Of a stretch of DNA of 64,000 nucleotides, positions 52,519 to 59,524 are shown piece after piece. Made by a program: the position numbers and the translations under genes. This DNA is from Couchioplanes caeruleus (GTDB lineage: Bacteria > Actinomycetota > Actinomycetes > Mycobacteriales > Micromonosporaceae). How positions within the stretch are numbered: position 1 is the stretch's first letter; each line of letters begins with the position of its first letter. The stretch lies in assembly GCF_023499255.1 (NCBI RefSeq), contig NZ_CP092183.1, forward strand, positions 3,778,501 to 3,842,500, in the 5' to 3' direction. The notes under the pieces were generated by a model that was not told where the DNA came from, did not search any database, and saw nothing but the letters and a program-made list of their open reading frames with translations.

Positions 52519-53904
52519 ATGCTGTCCGCGCTCGACCGCAAGCACTCCGTGGCGCCGCCCGGTTTCAGCCGGTGGCTGATCCCGCCGGCCGCGCTGTCGG
52601 TGCACCTGTGCATCGGCCAGGTGTACGCCACCAGCGTCTACAAGAACTCCTTCGTCCAGCACTTCGACACCGGCCAGACCGCGGTCGGTGTCATCTTCAG
52701 CATCGCCATCGTCATGCTCGGCCTGTCCGCGGCGGTCGGCGGGACCTGGGTCGAGGCGAACGGCCCGCGCAAGGCCATGTTCGTGTCCGCCTGCTTCTGG
52801 ACCGCCGGCTTCCTGGTCGCCGCGCTCGGCATCAGTACGAAGCAGCTGTGGCTGGTCTACCTCGGGTACGGCGTGCTCGGCGGCATCGGCCTGGGCATCG
52901 GCTACATCTCCCCGGTCTCCACGCTGATCAAGTGGTTCCCGGACCGCCCCGGCCTCGCGACCGGCCTGGCCATCATGGGCTTCGGTGGCGGCGCACTGAT
53001 CGCGAGCCCGCTGTCGCGGCAGCTGCTGTCGTACTACGACGCCGGTTACGACCCCGACGTGTCGACCTCGGTCGCGTCCGGGGGTGCGCTCGTCGCGCTG
53101 TTCCTGACCCTGGGCATCGGCTACTTCGTGATCATGATGTTCGGCGTGCTCAACATGCGCGTACCCGCCGACGACTGGGTGCCCGACGGCTTCGACCCGG
53201 CCTCGGTGAAGGAGAAGGCGCTGGTCACCACCGCCAGCGTGTCGGCCGCCAACGCGATCAGGACGCGCAGCTTCTGGCTGCTGTGGGTCGTGCTGTTCTG
53301 CAACGTGACCGCCGGCATCGGCATCCTCGAGCAGGCCAGCCCGATGATCCAGGACTTCTTCCGCGGCTCGGACGGCAGGTCGGCGGTGGCGGTGGCGGCC
53401 GCGTCGGGCTTCGTCGGGCTGCTCTCGCTGTTCAACATGGCCGGCCGGTTCGCCTGGTCGACGACCTCGGACATCATCGGCCGCAAGCGCATCTATCTGC
53501 TCTACCTGGGCGTCGGCATGATCCTGTACGCGCTGCTCGCCAGCGTCGGGCACACCGCGGTGGGCCTGTTCGTGGTGCTGGCCGGCGTGATCCTGTCCTT
53601 CTACGGCGGTGGGTTCGCGACCGTGCCGGCGTACCTGCGGGACCTGTTCGGCACGTACCAGGTGGGTGCCATCCACGGCCGCCTGCTCACCGCCTGGTCC
53701 GCCGCGGGCGTCGCCGGCCCGCTGATCGTCAACGGCTTCCTCGACGCGCAGGGCAAGCCGGGCACGCTCACCTCGTCGGCGTACCAGCCGGCGCTGTTCA
53801 CGATGGTCGCGATCCTGGCCGTCGGATTCGTCGCCAACCTGCTCGTGCAGCCGGTACCCGCCCGCTTCCACGAGCAGCCGGAGAAGCAGGAGGCGGTCGC
53901 ATGA
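52519..53904 (+). CDS. OFA-family MFS transporter (oxalate/formate antiporter type)
   Basis: A 461-residue major facilitator with 12 hydrophobic helices. The G-Q-V-Y-A-T-S-V-Y opening, the G-I-G-Y-I-S-P-V-S-T-L-I-K-W-F-P-D-R-P-G-L-A-T-G block and N-M-A-G-R-F-A-W-S-T-T-S-D are typical of the oxalate:formate antiporter family, whose members carry small monocarboxylates. The exact substrate is open. GGGAGG lies 8 nt before the ATG. A 35-residue membrane peptide follows with a 4-nt overlap. Confidence 0.9.
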   Translation: MLSALDRKHSVAPPGFSRWLIPPAALSVHLCIGQVYATSVYKNSFVQHFDTGQTAVGVIFSIAIVMLGLSAAVGGTWVEANGPRKAMFVSACFWTAGFLVAALGISTKQLWLVYLGYGVLGGIGLGIGYISPVSTLIKWFPDRPGLATGLAIMGFGGGALIASPLSRQLLSYYDAGYDPDVSTSVASGGALVALFLTLGIGYFVIMMFGVLNMRVPADDWVPDGFDPASVKEKALVTTASVSAANAIRTRSFWLLWVVLFCNVTAGIGILEQASPMIQDFFRGSDGRSAVAVAAASGFVGLLSLFNMAGRFAWSTTSDIIGRKRIYLLYLGVGMILYALLASVGHTAVGLFVVLAGVILSFYGGGFATVPAYLRDLFGTYQVGAIHGRLLTAWSAAGVAGPLIVNGFLDAQGKPGTLTSSAYQPALFTMVAILAVGFVANLLVQPVPARFHEQPEKQEAVA

Positions 53905-54008
53905 AGACCTCCCCGGTCCGCATCGCGCTGTCGTGGGCGCTGGTCACCGTGCTGCTCGGGTACGGCGTGATCCAGACCGCGATCACCGCCGCGAAGCTGT
54001 TCCCATGA
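53901..54008 (+). CDS. MFS transporter small subunit, 35 aa
   Basis: A 35-residue peptide made of a basic start (M-K-T-S-P-V-R) and one hydrophobic helix (I-A-L-S-W-A-L-V-T-V-L-L-G-Y-G-V), starting inside the transporter stop codon (ATGA). Peptides of this size and place follow OFA-type transporters in other actinomycetes and are annotated as a small subunit. It probably stabilises the transporter. It is too short for most gene finders. Confidence 0.7.
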   Translation: MKTSPVRIALSWALVTVLLGYGVIQTAITAAKLFP

Positions 54009-54010
54009 GA

Positions 54011-54043
54011 AGAGGCGGCCCGGCGTGATGCCGAGCCGCCTCT
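54011..54043. terminator. Bidirectional terminator hairpin
   Basis: AGAGGCGGC pairs with GCCGCCTCT (54011-54019 with 54035-54043), with a further CGGC/GCCG pairing inside one mismatch and a 5-nt loop. It separates the transporter operon from the convergent cellulase gene. Confidence 0.75.
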
Positions 54044-54056
54044 CGTGCTCAGTCGA

Positions 54057-55814
54057 TCAGGAGAGCGGCGGGTACGCGTTCGCCATCAGCTGGCGGAACT
54101 GCGCGGAGAACCACGCTCCGGAGATCGGCGCGTTGGGCAGGGCGCCCGTCGGGCTGTTGCCGTTGCGCTCGTTGCCGGTGTAGGTCGGGTCGCACATCCG
54201 GTCGAAGCCCTTGCCCTCGTCGTTCGGGATCAGGGTGCTCGAGCCGTCCGACTCGCCCGGGGGCTTGACCCAGACGTAGGCGTCGATGCCGGTGGCCGGG
54301 TTGGCCCGCGGCCGCTCGCCGAGGCCCGCGCCGTCCTGGTTGCACCAGTTGCCGGCGTGGATCCGGCGGTCGATGCGCGACTGGTTGACGAAGGTGTCGA
54401 CGTTGGTCGACGTGCTCGCCGCGGCGGGCCGGTTGGCGCCGCCCCAGCCGTTGCGGGAGGTGTCGATCAGCATGCCGATGCCGGAGTCGAAGCCGACCTG
54501 GACCAGCTTCTGCCGGAACGCCTGGGCGAACGTCAGCTCGTCGACGTAGTAGTTCCAGTCGACCCACTTGGACTGCCGCACCGAGGTGCCGTTCACGTTC
54601 GTGTTGATCGTGAAGTACGGCTCGGTCAGCGCCGAGTAGTTCGCCGTGTTGGTGATGAAGCCGGTCACGTTCTTCACGTTGCCGGAGGCCTTGGCCGCCT
54701 CGAGCATGATGTCCGCGGTCGGACCGAAGTTCGTGTCCCAGCCGATCCAGCCGTGGTGCGCCGCGTCGACGTAGTTGTAGACGTTCGAGATGGCGCCGAG
54801 CTTGTTCAGCGCGTACCCGACGCCCTGCACGTAGCCGCCGTTGGACTTCATCGTGGCGCAGGTGGCCACGTTGGTGTTGGTCACCAGGTTCGGCAGCGAG
54901 TCGATCTCGACCACGTTGATGATGCGCAGGTTCTTGTACTTCGCGTCGCCCTCGATCGCGGCGATCGGGTCGATGTACTCCGACTTGTACCGCGGCAGGT
55001 CGTTGACGCCCAGCTCACCGTTGGAGGCCAGCGCCGAGCAGTCCCGGCCGGGCAGGTTGTAGATGACCAGCTGGATGTAGCCGGCGCCCTGGGCGAGGGC
55101 GGCGTCCAGGTGGTCGCGCAGGCCCATCGCGCCGTTGGAGCTCGAGTCGCTGGTGCCCGCGATCGCGGCGATCCGGTCCAGCCACACGGCCGTCGGGTTG
55201 CTGGAGACGCGGCTGCCGCCGGGCTCCGCGTCCGCCTTGGCCTTCCACTCCGGGTTGACGTAGCCCTTGGCGCCCGCGTACGGGTTGTCGACCTTCGTGC
55301 CGGCCGGCGGCGGGCTGGTCGGGCCGCTGGGCGGCGTGCTCGGGTTGGACGGCGGCGTGCTCGGGTTCGACGGCGTGCCGGGCGAGGTGGGGACCTGTCC
55401 CGTGCACTGCGTGCCGTTGAGCGTGAACACCGTCGGCGCGGCGTTGGTGCCCGAGTAGTCGGCGTTGAAGCCGAACGAGGCCGACGCGTTCGTGGCGAGG
55501 TTGTTCGCGTACGACGGGCTGGCCACGCTCACGTGCTGGCCGGACTGGGTGAAGGTGCCGCTCCAGCCCTGGGTGACGCGCTGGTTGCCGGCGAAGTCCC
55601 AGGCGAGGTTCCAGCCGCCGGAGATCGGGTCGCCGAGGTTGGTCACCGAGACGTTCGCGGTGAACCCGGTGTTCCACTGGTTGACCGAGTAAGTCACCCG
55701 GCATCCGGCCGCGGCGCTGGCTTGTGAGGCGACGGCTATGCCTGCGCCGGTGAGGAGGGTGATGGCGGCGGCGGCGGTCAGGCCGCGCGCCACACTGTGG
55801 GGACGTGGTCTCAT
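54057..55814 (-). CDS. Secreted GH6 cellulase (cellobiohydrolase-type) with CBM2
   Basis: A 585-residue exported enzyme that releases cellobiose from cellulose. Order: signal peptide 1-36; CBM2 about 37-136 (C-R-V-T-Y-S-V-N-Q-W-N-T-G-F, with surface tryptophans); Pro/Thr/Ser linker with repeated P-S-N-P-S-T-P-P to about 172; GH6 barrel 175-585. GH6 features include N-L-P-G-R-D-C-S-A near 250, V-V-E-I-D-S-L in the middle (an Ile where P is usual), the G-W-I-G-W-D region and the late D-T-S-R-N-G-W. The ATG follows AGGAG at 7 nt. A perfect CebR box lies between its -35 and -10, and a weaker copy overlaps the ribosome binding site. Confidence 0.94.
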   Translation of the reverse strand: MRPRPHSVARGLTAAAAITLLTGAGIAVASQASAAAGCRVTYSVNQWNTGFTANVSVTNLGDPISGGWNLAWDFAGNQRVTQGWSGTFTQSGQHVSVASPSYANNLATNASASFGFNADYSGTNAAPTVFTLNGTQCTGQVPTSPGTPSNPSTPPSNPSTPPSGPTSPPPAGTKVDNPYAGAKGYVNPEWKAKADAEPGGSRVSSNPTAVWLDRIAAIAGTSDSSSNGAMGLRDHLDAALAQGAGYIQLVIYNLPGRDCSALASNGELGVNDLPRYKSEYIDPIAAIEGDAKYKNLRIINVVEIDSLPNLVTNTNVATCATMKSNGGYVQGVGYALNKLGAISNVYNYVDAAHHGWIGWDTNFGPTADIMLEAAKASGNVKNVTGFITNTANYSALTEPYFTINTNVNGTSVRQSKWVDWNYYVDELTFAQAFRQKLVQVGFDSGIGMLIDTSRNGWGGANRPAAASTSTNVDTFVNQSRIDRRIHAGNWCNQDGAGLGERPRANPATGIDAYVWVKPPGESDGSSTLIPNDEGKGFDRMCDPTYTGNERNGNSPTGALPNAPISGAWFSAQFRQLMANAYPPLS

Positions 55815-55815
55815 G

Positions 55816-55829
55816 CGCGAGCGCTCCTG
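55816..55829. promoter_or_regulatory. Weak second CebR-like site over the cellulase ribosome binding site
   Basis: CGCGAGCGCTCCTG shares 10 of 14 positions with the main CebR box and covers the AGGAG of the cellulase gene, close to its start codon. It could be a secondary repressor contact. Confidence 0.35.
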
Positions 55830-55909
55830 GGAGACGTGGCTGTGCCCGGGGCAGGCACGGCCTCAACGATCGCCGGATCGAAGAGTGTCACTGACCCGGC
55901 GACGGCTTC

Positions 55910-55938
55910 AGAGTATGGGAGCGCTCCCATGACATCAA
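55910..55938 (-). promoter_or_regulatory. Cellulase promoter with perfect CebR operator in the spacer
   Basis: On the minus strand: TTGATG (55938-55933) as -35, a 17-nt spacer and TACTCT (55915-55910) as -10. The spacer holds TGGGAGCGCTCCCA (55916-55929), identical to the CebR box of Streptomyces, where cellobiose and cellotriose relieve repression. Occupancy would block RNA polymerase. Confidence 0.85.
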
Positions 55939-56020
55939 TACGTAATGGCCGCGAAACTTTTTGCCACCGCTGCCGTGGCACGCCGGATCCGGGCCCCGGC
56001 AGGCGTCGTAGCGTGGTCCG

Positions 56021-56869
56021 ATGACGACGGACAAGTGGGCCGCCTGGCTGCAGCACCGGCGCGACGGCGGGGACGCGGGGATCCGCGCCGAGTTCGCTGC
56101 GGTGCTGGCCGCGTACCGCGACGGCGTGCTGGACCGGGCCCGGATCGCCGCCGGCGACACCGTGCTGGACGTGGGCACCGGGACGGGCCTGCTCGGGTTC
56201 GGCGCGCTCGAGCGGGTGGGCGCGGACGGCCGGGTCGTCTTCAGCGACATCTCCGCCGACGTGCTGGAGGCGTGCCGCAGCGCCGCGGCGGGCGACGAGC
56301 GGTGCTCGTTCGTGCTCGCCGGCGCCGACGACCTGAGCGGCGTGCGGGATGCGTCGGTCGACGTGGTCATGACCCGGTCCGTGCTGATCTACGTGCCGCG
56401 CAAGGCCGAGGCCTTCGCCGAGATGCTGCGGGCCCTGCGCCCCGGCGGGCGGCTGTCCGTCTTCGAGCCGATCAACCGGTTCGGCGCCGACGGGCGGCTG
56501 TTCGGGCTGGACATGACGCCCGTCGCGGAGCTCGCGGCCCGGGTCGTCGCAGCGTACCCGGTGGTCGAGGCCATGGTGGACTTCGACGAGCGGGACCTGA
56601 TGCGGCTGGTCCGGGAGGCGGGGTTCCGCGAGGTCGTCATGGACTACCGCGCGGAGGCCGACGTGACCGGCCCGCCGATCGCGGACTGGGACGCGCTGCG
56701 GCACACCGCGCCCAACCCGCTGGCGCCCACGTACGCCGAGGCGATGGCGGCCGCGCTCGCCCCGGACGAGCAGCGGCAGCTGGAGGCGTACGTCCGCGGG
56801 ATGGTGGCCCGCGGCGAGCCGACGCGCCGCACCTCCGCGCACGTCCACCTGGCCGCGGTGCGCCCCTGA
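56021..56869 (+). CDS. Class I SAM-dependent methyltransferase
   Basis: A 282-residue methyltransferase. Motif I is V-L-D-V-G-T-G-T-G-L-L near residue 50; the post-I acidic residue is in V-F-S-D-I-S; motif III L-R-P-G-G-R-L-S-V-F-E-P-I is near 145. It resembles UbiE-type small-molecule methyltransferases; substrate unknown. TAGCGT (56009-56014) lies 6 nt before the ATG and no ribosome binding site is visible, so it is probably translated from a leaderless mRNA. The divergent cellulase promoter region is upstream. Confidence 0.88.
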   Translation: MTTDKWAAWLQHRRDGGDAGIRAEFAAVLAAYRDGVLDRARIAAGDTVLDVGTGTGLLGFGALERVGADGRVVFSDISADVLEACRSAAAGDERCSFVLAGADDLSGVRDASVDVVMTRSVLIYVPRKAEAFAEMLRALRPGGRLSVFEPINRFGADGRLFGLDMTPVAELAARVVAAYPVVEAMVDFDERDLMRLVREAGFREVVMDYRAEADVTGPPIADWDALRHTAPNPLAPTYAEAMAAALAPDEQRQLEAYVRGMVARGEPTRRTSAHVHLAAVRP

Positions 56870-56911
56870 GGGACGGTAGGCTGCCGCCACATCGCCGGAC
56901 GGGGGGACCAC

Positions 56912-57391
56912 ATGGCGGAGATAGAACTGCGTCCGGTACGCGACGACGACCTCGACGGCATCTTCGACCAGATGCGCGACCCCGTGGCCGTCCGGATGGC
57001 CGCCTTCACCGCCGACGACCCCGAGGACCGGGCCGAGTTCGACGCGCACATGCGCCGGCTGCGCACCTCGCCCGAGATCGACCTGTGGGCCGTCACGGCC
57101 GACGGCGAGCTGGCCGGGACCATCGCCAGCTTCCCGGTCGGCACGGACACCGAGATCACCTACTGGTTCGGCCGGTCCTGGTGGGGCCGGGGCGTGGCCA
57201 CCGCCGCGGTGCGGCTGTACCTGGGCACGCTCGCCGTACGCCCGATCACCGCCCGGGCCGCCAGCGACAACGCCGGCTCGCTCGCGGTGCTGCGCAAGGC
57301 CGGCTTCCGCAAGGTCGGCACCGAGGTGGCGTACGCGACCGGCCGCGGTGCGGAGATCGAGGAGACGGTGCTGCGCCTGGACGGTCCGTAG
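56912..57391 (+). CDS. GNAT-family N-acetyltransferase
   Basis: A 159-residue acetyltransferase. The acetyl-CoA site appears as Y-W-F-G-R-S-W-W-G-R-G-V-A-T-A-A, and N-A-G-S-L-A-V-L-R-K-A-G-F-R-K-V-G is the usual C-terminal motif. This fits the RimJ/RimL subgroup that acetylates protein N-termini or small molecules; the substrate is unknown. GGGGGG lies upstream of the ATG. The arginase-family gene follows 9 nt after the stop but has its own -10-like hexamer. Confidence 0.88.
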   Translation: MAEIELRPVRDDDLDGIFDQMRDPVAVRMAAFTADDPEDRAEFDAHMRRLRTSPEIDLWAVTADGELAGTIASFPVGTDTEITYWFGRSWWGRGVATAAVRLYLGTLAVRPITARAASDNAGSLAVLRKAGFRKVGTEVAYATGRGAEIEETVLRLDGP

Positions 57392-57400
57392 GCTGACGCG

Positions 57401-58156
57401 ATGGCGACGATCGTGGTCCCGTACCACCATGACGACCGGCTCCCGGACGGCCTGATCCCCGCACCCGGCGGCGAGCCGCCCACGGTGGTCGGTCCGGAGC
57501 TGCCCGCCGGCGACCGCTGGGCCCGGATGGCGGTCCTGCACGAGGCGGTGGCCGCGACGGTGGCGGGTTCGCCGCTGCCGGTGACCGTCCTCTCCGGTGA
57601 CTGCCTGGTGGGCCTCGCCGTGCTGACCGGTGCGCAGCGGGCCGGCCTGGACCCGGCCCTGATCTGGTTCGACGCCCACGGCGACGTGCACACGCTCGAG
57701 ACGACCAGTTCCGGCTACCTGGGCGGACTGTCGCTGCGGCTCGCCATGGGCGCACACCCGGAGCTGCTCGCGGAGCGCTCCGGCATGCGGCCCGTCCCGG
57801 AGGAGCGCGTCGTGCTGGTCGGTGCGCGCGACCTCGACCCGCCCGAGGCCGCCTATCTGGCGACGAGCCGCGTACGCCGATCCGCGGTCGCCGGACTCTC
57901 GGCCGCCGACCTGCCGGAGGGGCCGCTGATCGTGCACGTCGACGTCGACGTGGTGGACTCCGGCGAGCTGCCGGGGCTGCTCTTCCCGGCGCCGGGCGGC
58001 CCGGCCGGGCCGGAGGTGGCCGCCGCGGTCGCCCGGATCCGGGCCACCGGCCGCGTTGCCGTGCTCGACATCGCGTGCACGTGGCAGCCGGCGGGGGAGC
58101 CGCGCGAGCGGGCGGAGCTGATCGCGGCGCTGGTGGGGGCGGGCGAGCCGGGATGA
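57401..58156 (+). CDS. Arginase/agmatinase-family protein with Cys in the first metal site
   Basis: A 251-residue ureohydrolase-fold protein. Metal ligands D-A-H-G-D (near 90) and the D-V-D-V-V-D loop (near 185) are present, but the first ligand motif is S-G-D-C where arginases have G-G-D-H, so His is replaced by Cys. Cys at this place recurs in actinobacterial members of the superfamily. It could still bind two metals with altered chemistry, and its substrate may differ from arginine. TAGGCT (57389-57394) is 6 nt from the ATG and no ribosome binding site exists: probably leaderless or coupled to the preceding acetyltransferase. Confidence 0.82.
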   Translation: MATIVVPYHHDDRLPDGLIPAPGGEPPTVVGPELPAGDRWARMAVLHEAVAATVAGSPLPVTVLSGDCLVGLAVLTGAQRAGLDPALIWFDAHGDVHTLETTSSGYLGGLSLRLAMGAHPELLAERSGMRPVPEERVVLVGARDLDPPEAAYLATSRVRRSAVAGLSAADLPEGPLIVHVDVDVVDSGELPGLLFPAPGGPAGPEVAAAVARIRATGRVAVLDIACTWQPAGEPRERAELIAALVGAGEPG

Positions 58157-58157
58157 C

Positions 58158-58196
58158 GATGCCGGTGCCCCGCCGTATCGGCAGGGCACCGGCATC
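58158..58196 (+). terminator. Strong terminator hairpin
   Basis: A perfect 13-bp stem (58158-58170 with 58184-58196; GATGCCGGTGCCC arm). The 13-nt loop can itself pair GCCG with CGGC. It begins 1 nt after the stop of the arginase-family gene. Confidence 0.8.
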
Positions 58197-58305
58197 CGGC
58201 CCCTCGGAAAGGTCTCGGGTAGCGCTCGACCCACCCTAGGGCTACGTTCCGCGACGGTCTCTTAACTCCGTCTGAAGTCTTGTGCAGGTTTACCGCAAGT
58301 CCGGG

Positions 58306-59121
58306 TCACCGGCCGGCGGGGAACCCGGTGGGCAGGGCGCCGTGCCGCGACGGCCCGCGGCCGCGCATCCGCAGCCGGAGCAGCAGCGCCACTCCCAGGA
58401 AGACCAGCACCGCGCCCACGATGAGGCCGGGTCCCAGCAGGCTCGGCCCGTCCCCGCTCGCGGAGGCGGGCACGGCGCCGATGACGTCGGACTCGGCCGG
58501 CTCGGGCGTGGATGTCGCCTCGTCGCCGCCGTCGATCGCCTCGTCCCCGGAATCCCGCGTCTCCTCCGCGGTCGGCGTCGGCGTCGGCTCGGCCGTCTCC
58601 GTGGGCGACTCGGTGGCCGTGGGCTGCTGGCCGACGACCGGGCTCTGCCCCGAGGCCTGCTGCAGCAGGGTGCCGGCCGCGTCGAACGCCTGCGGCTGGA
58701 ACTCGGCCCGCCCGGTGGCCGCGTCGTCGTCGAAGCTGATCCGGTAGCGGGCGGTCACCGTACGGCCCCGGCACAGCTGACCGGGGTCGAGGCCGACGTC
58801 GGTGATCCGGGCCGTGTCGCCGCTGGTCTGCACGCGTACGGGAAAGGCGCCGTTCTCCTCGACCCGGTCCACCTCGATCTGGTCGAGGGCGGGTCCCTCT
58901 GCCCGCAGCACGAGCGACCACCGCACCTTCAGGCAGCGGACGCGGTCGGTGGACGCGACGACCGTCAGCGTCCGGCTCTCGGCGCCCGCCCCGAAGGTCG
59001 CCGGCAGCTCGGTGATTCGTACCGCGAAGCCGGGCTCCACCGCGGAAGCCGGGCCCGGCAGGGCGAGCGTCGCCGCGGCCGCCGCCAGGGCGGTCGCCGC
59101 CAATGCAGCGCGATGCCGCAC
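58306..59121 (-). CDS. Cell-surface protein with Thr/Pro/Glu-rich linker and C-terminal anchor
   Basis: A 271-residue exported protein. Signal peptide: 1 to about 27. The mature N-terminal half is beta-rich with one cysteine pair in C-L-K-V-R-W and Q-L-C-R-G-R. Residues about 160-215 form a low-complexity T/P/E/S/D-rich linker. A single hydrophobic helix (L-I-V-G-A-V-L-V-F-L-G-V-A-L-L) followed by R-L-R-M-R-G-R-G ends the protein, so it stays in the membrane. No LPXTG motif is seen. I do not recognise the family. GTG 59121 is chosen because GGAG precedes it at 8-9 nt and the signal peptide starts there. It is divergent from the redox operon. Confidence 0.7.
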   Translation of the reverse strand: MRHRAALAATALAAAAATLALPGPASAVEPGFAVRITELPATFGAGAESRTLTVVASTDRVRCLKVRWSLVLRAEGPALDQIEVDRVEENGAFPVRVQTSGDTARITDVGLDPGQLCRGRTVTARYRISFDDDAATGRAEFQPQAFDAAGTLLQQASGQSPVVGQQPTATESPTETAEPTPTPTAEETRDSGDEAIDGGDEATSTPEPAESDVIGAVPASASGDGPSLLGPGLIVGAVLVFLGVALLLRLRMRGRGPSRHGALPTGFPAGR

Positions 59122-59524
59122 AGCAATCATCTCCTCACTGAATGTCACTGAAGTGCTCGCACGTGAGGTAGTTCGGCGCTCGGTCGCGAAAGGTTCACCG
59201 CCCGCGCAGGATCGTCGGTGCGGGCCACATTATTTTTGCCTCAGCGCCCGGTTGCGAGACGGTGTCTTCCCTGGTCGAGCCGCGTTTTCCGGGGTGGCCC
59301 AGCAGGGCGGCGCAAACTTCGCCGCAAAAGAGTGCCCGAACGTTCATCCGATCCGGCCCCCCGCACGTAGATGGGGAAGGGCAGGGACCGGGGACGACAG
59401 ACCGTGAGGAAAGGAAGGCAGCACCGGACCGCCCGACAGTAACGAGCGCGGGGCATCCCCCACGGATGCCGGCGTCGGCGAATGCCCACGACGGACGCCA
59501 CACCGCTGCGGAGAACGAGGAGCC
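59122..59524. other. Long leader region of the redox operon, no gene seen
   Basis: 403 nt. The best structure is a stem GCCCGC (59200-59205) with GCGGGC (59220-59225), followed within 10 nt by a TTATTTTT run; this could be a terminator of a small leader RNA or an attenuator. The rest is GC-rich with a GGAAAGGAAGG stretch around 59410-59425. No credible open frame. Confidence 0.45.

Noticed and set aside
55811-58234. Minus-strand open frame of about 800 codons over the methyltransferase, GNAT and arginase genes
   Set aside because: An Arg/Gly/His-rich shadow of three clear plus-strand genes.
59122-59524. Small coding genes in the leader region of the redox operon
   Set aside because: Open frames there lack ribosome binding sites, codon bias and any protein pattern.
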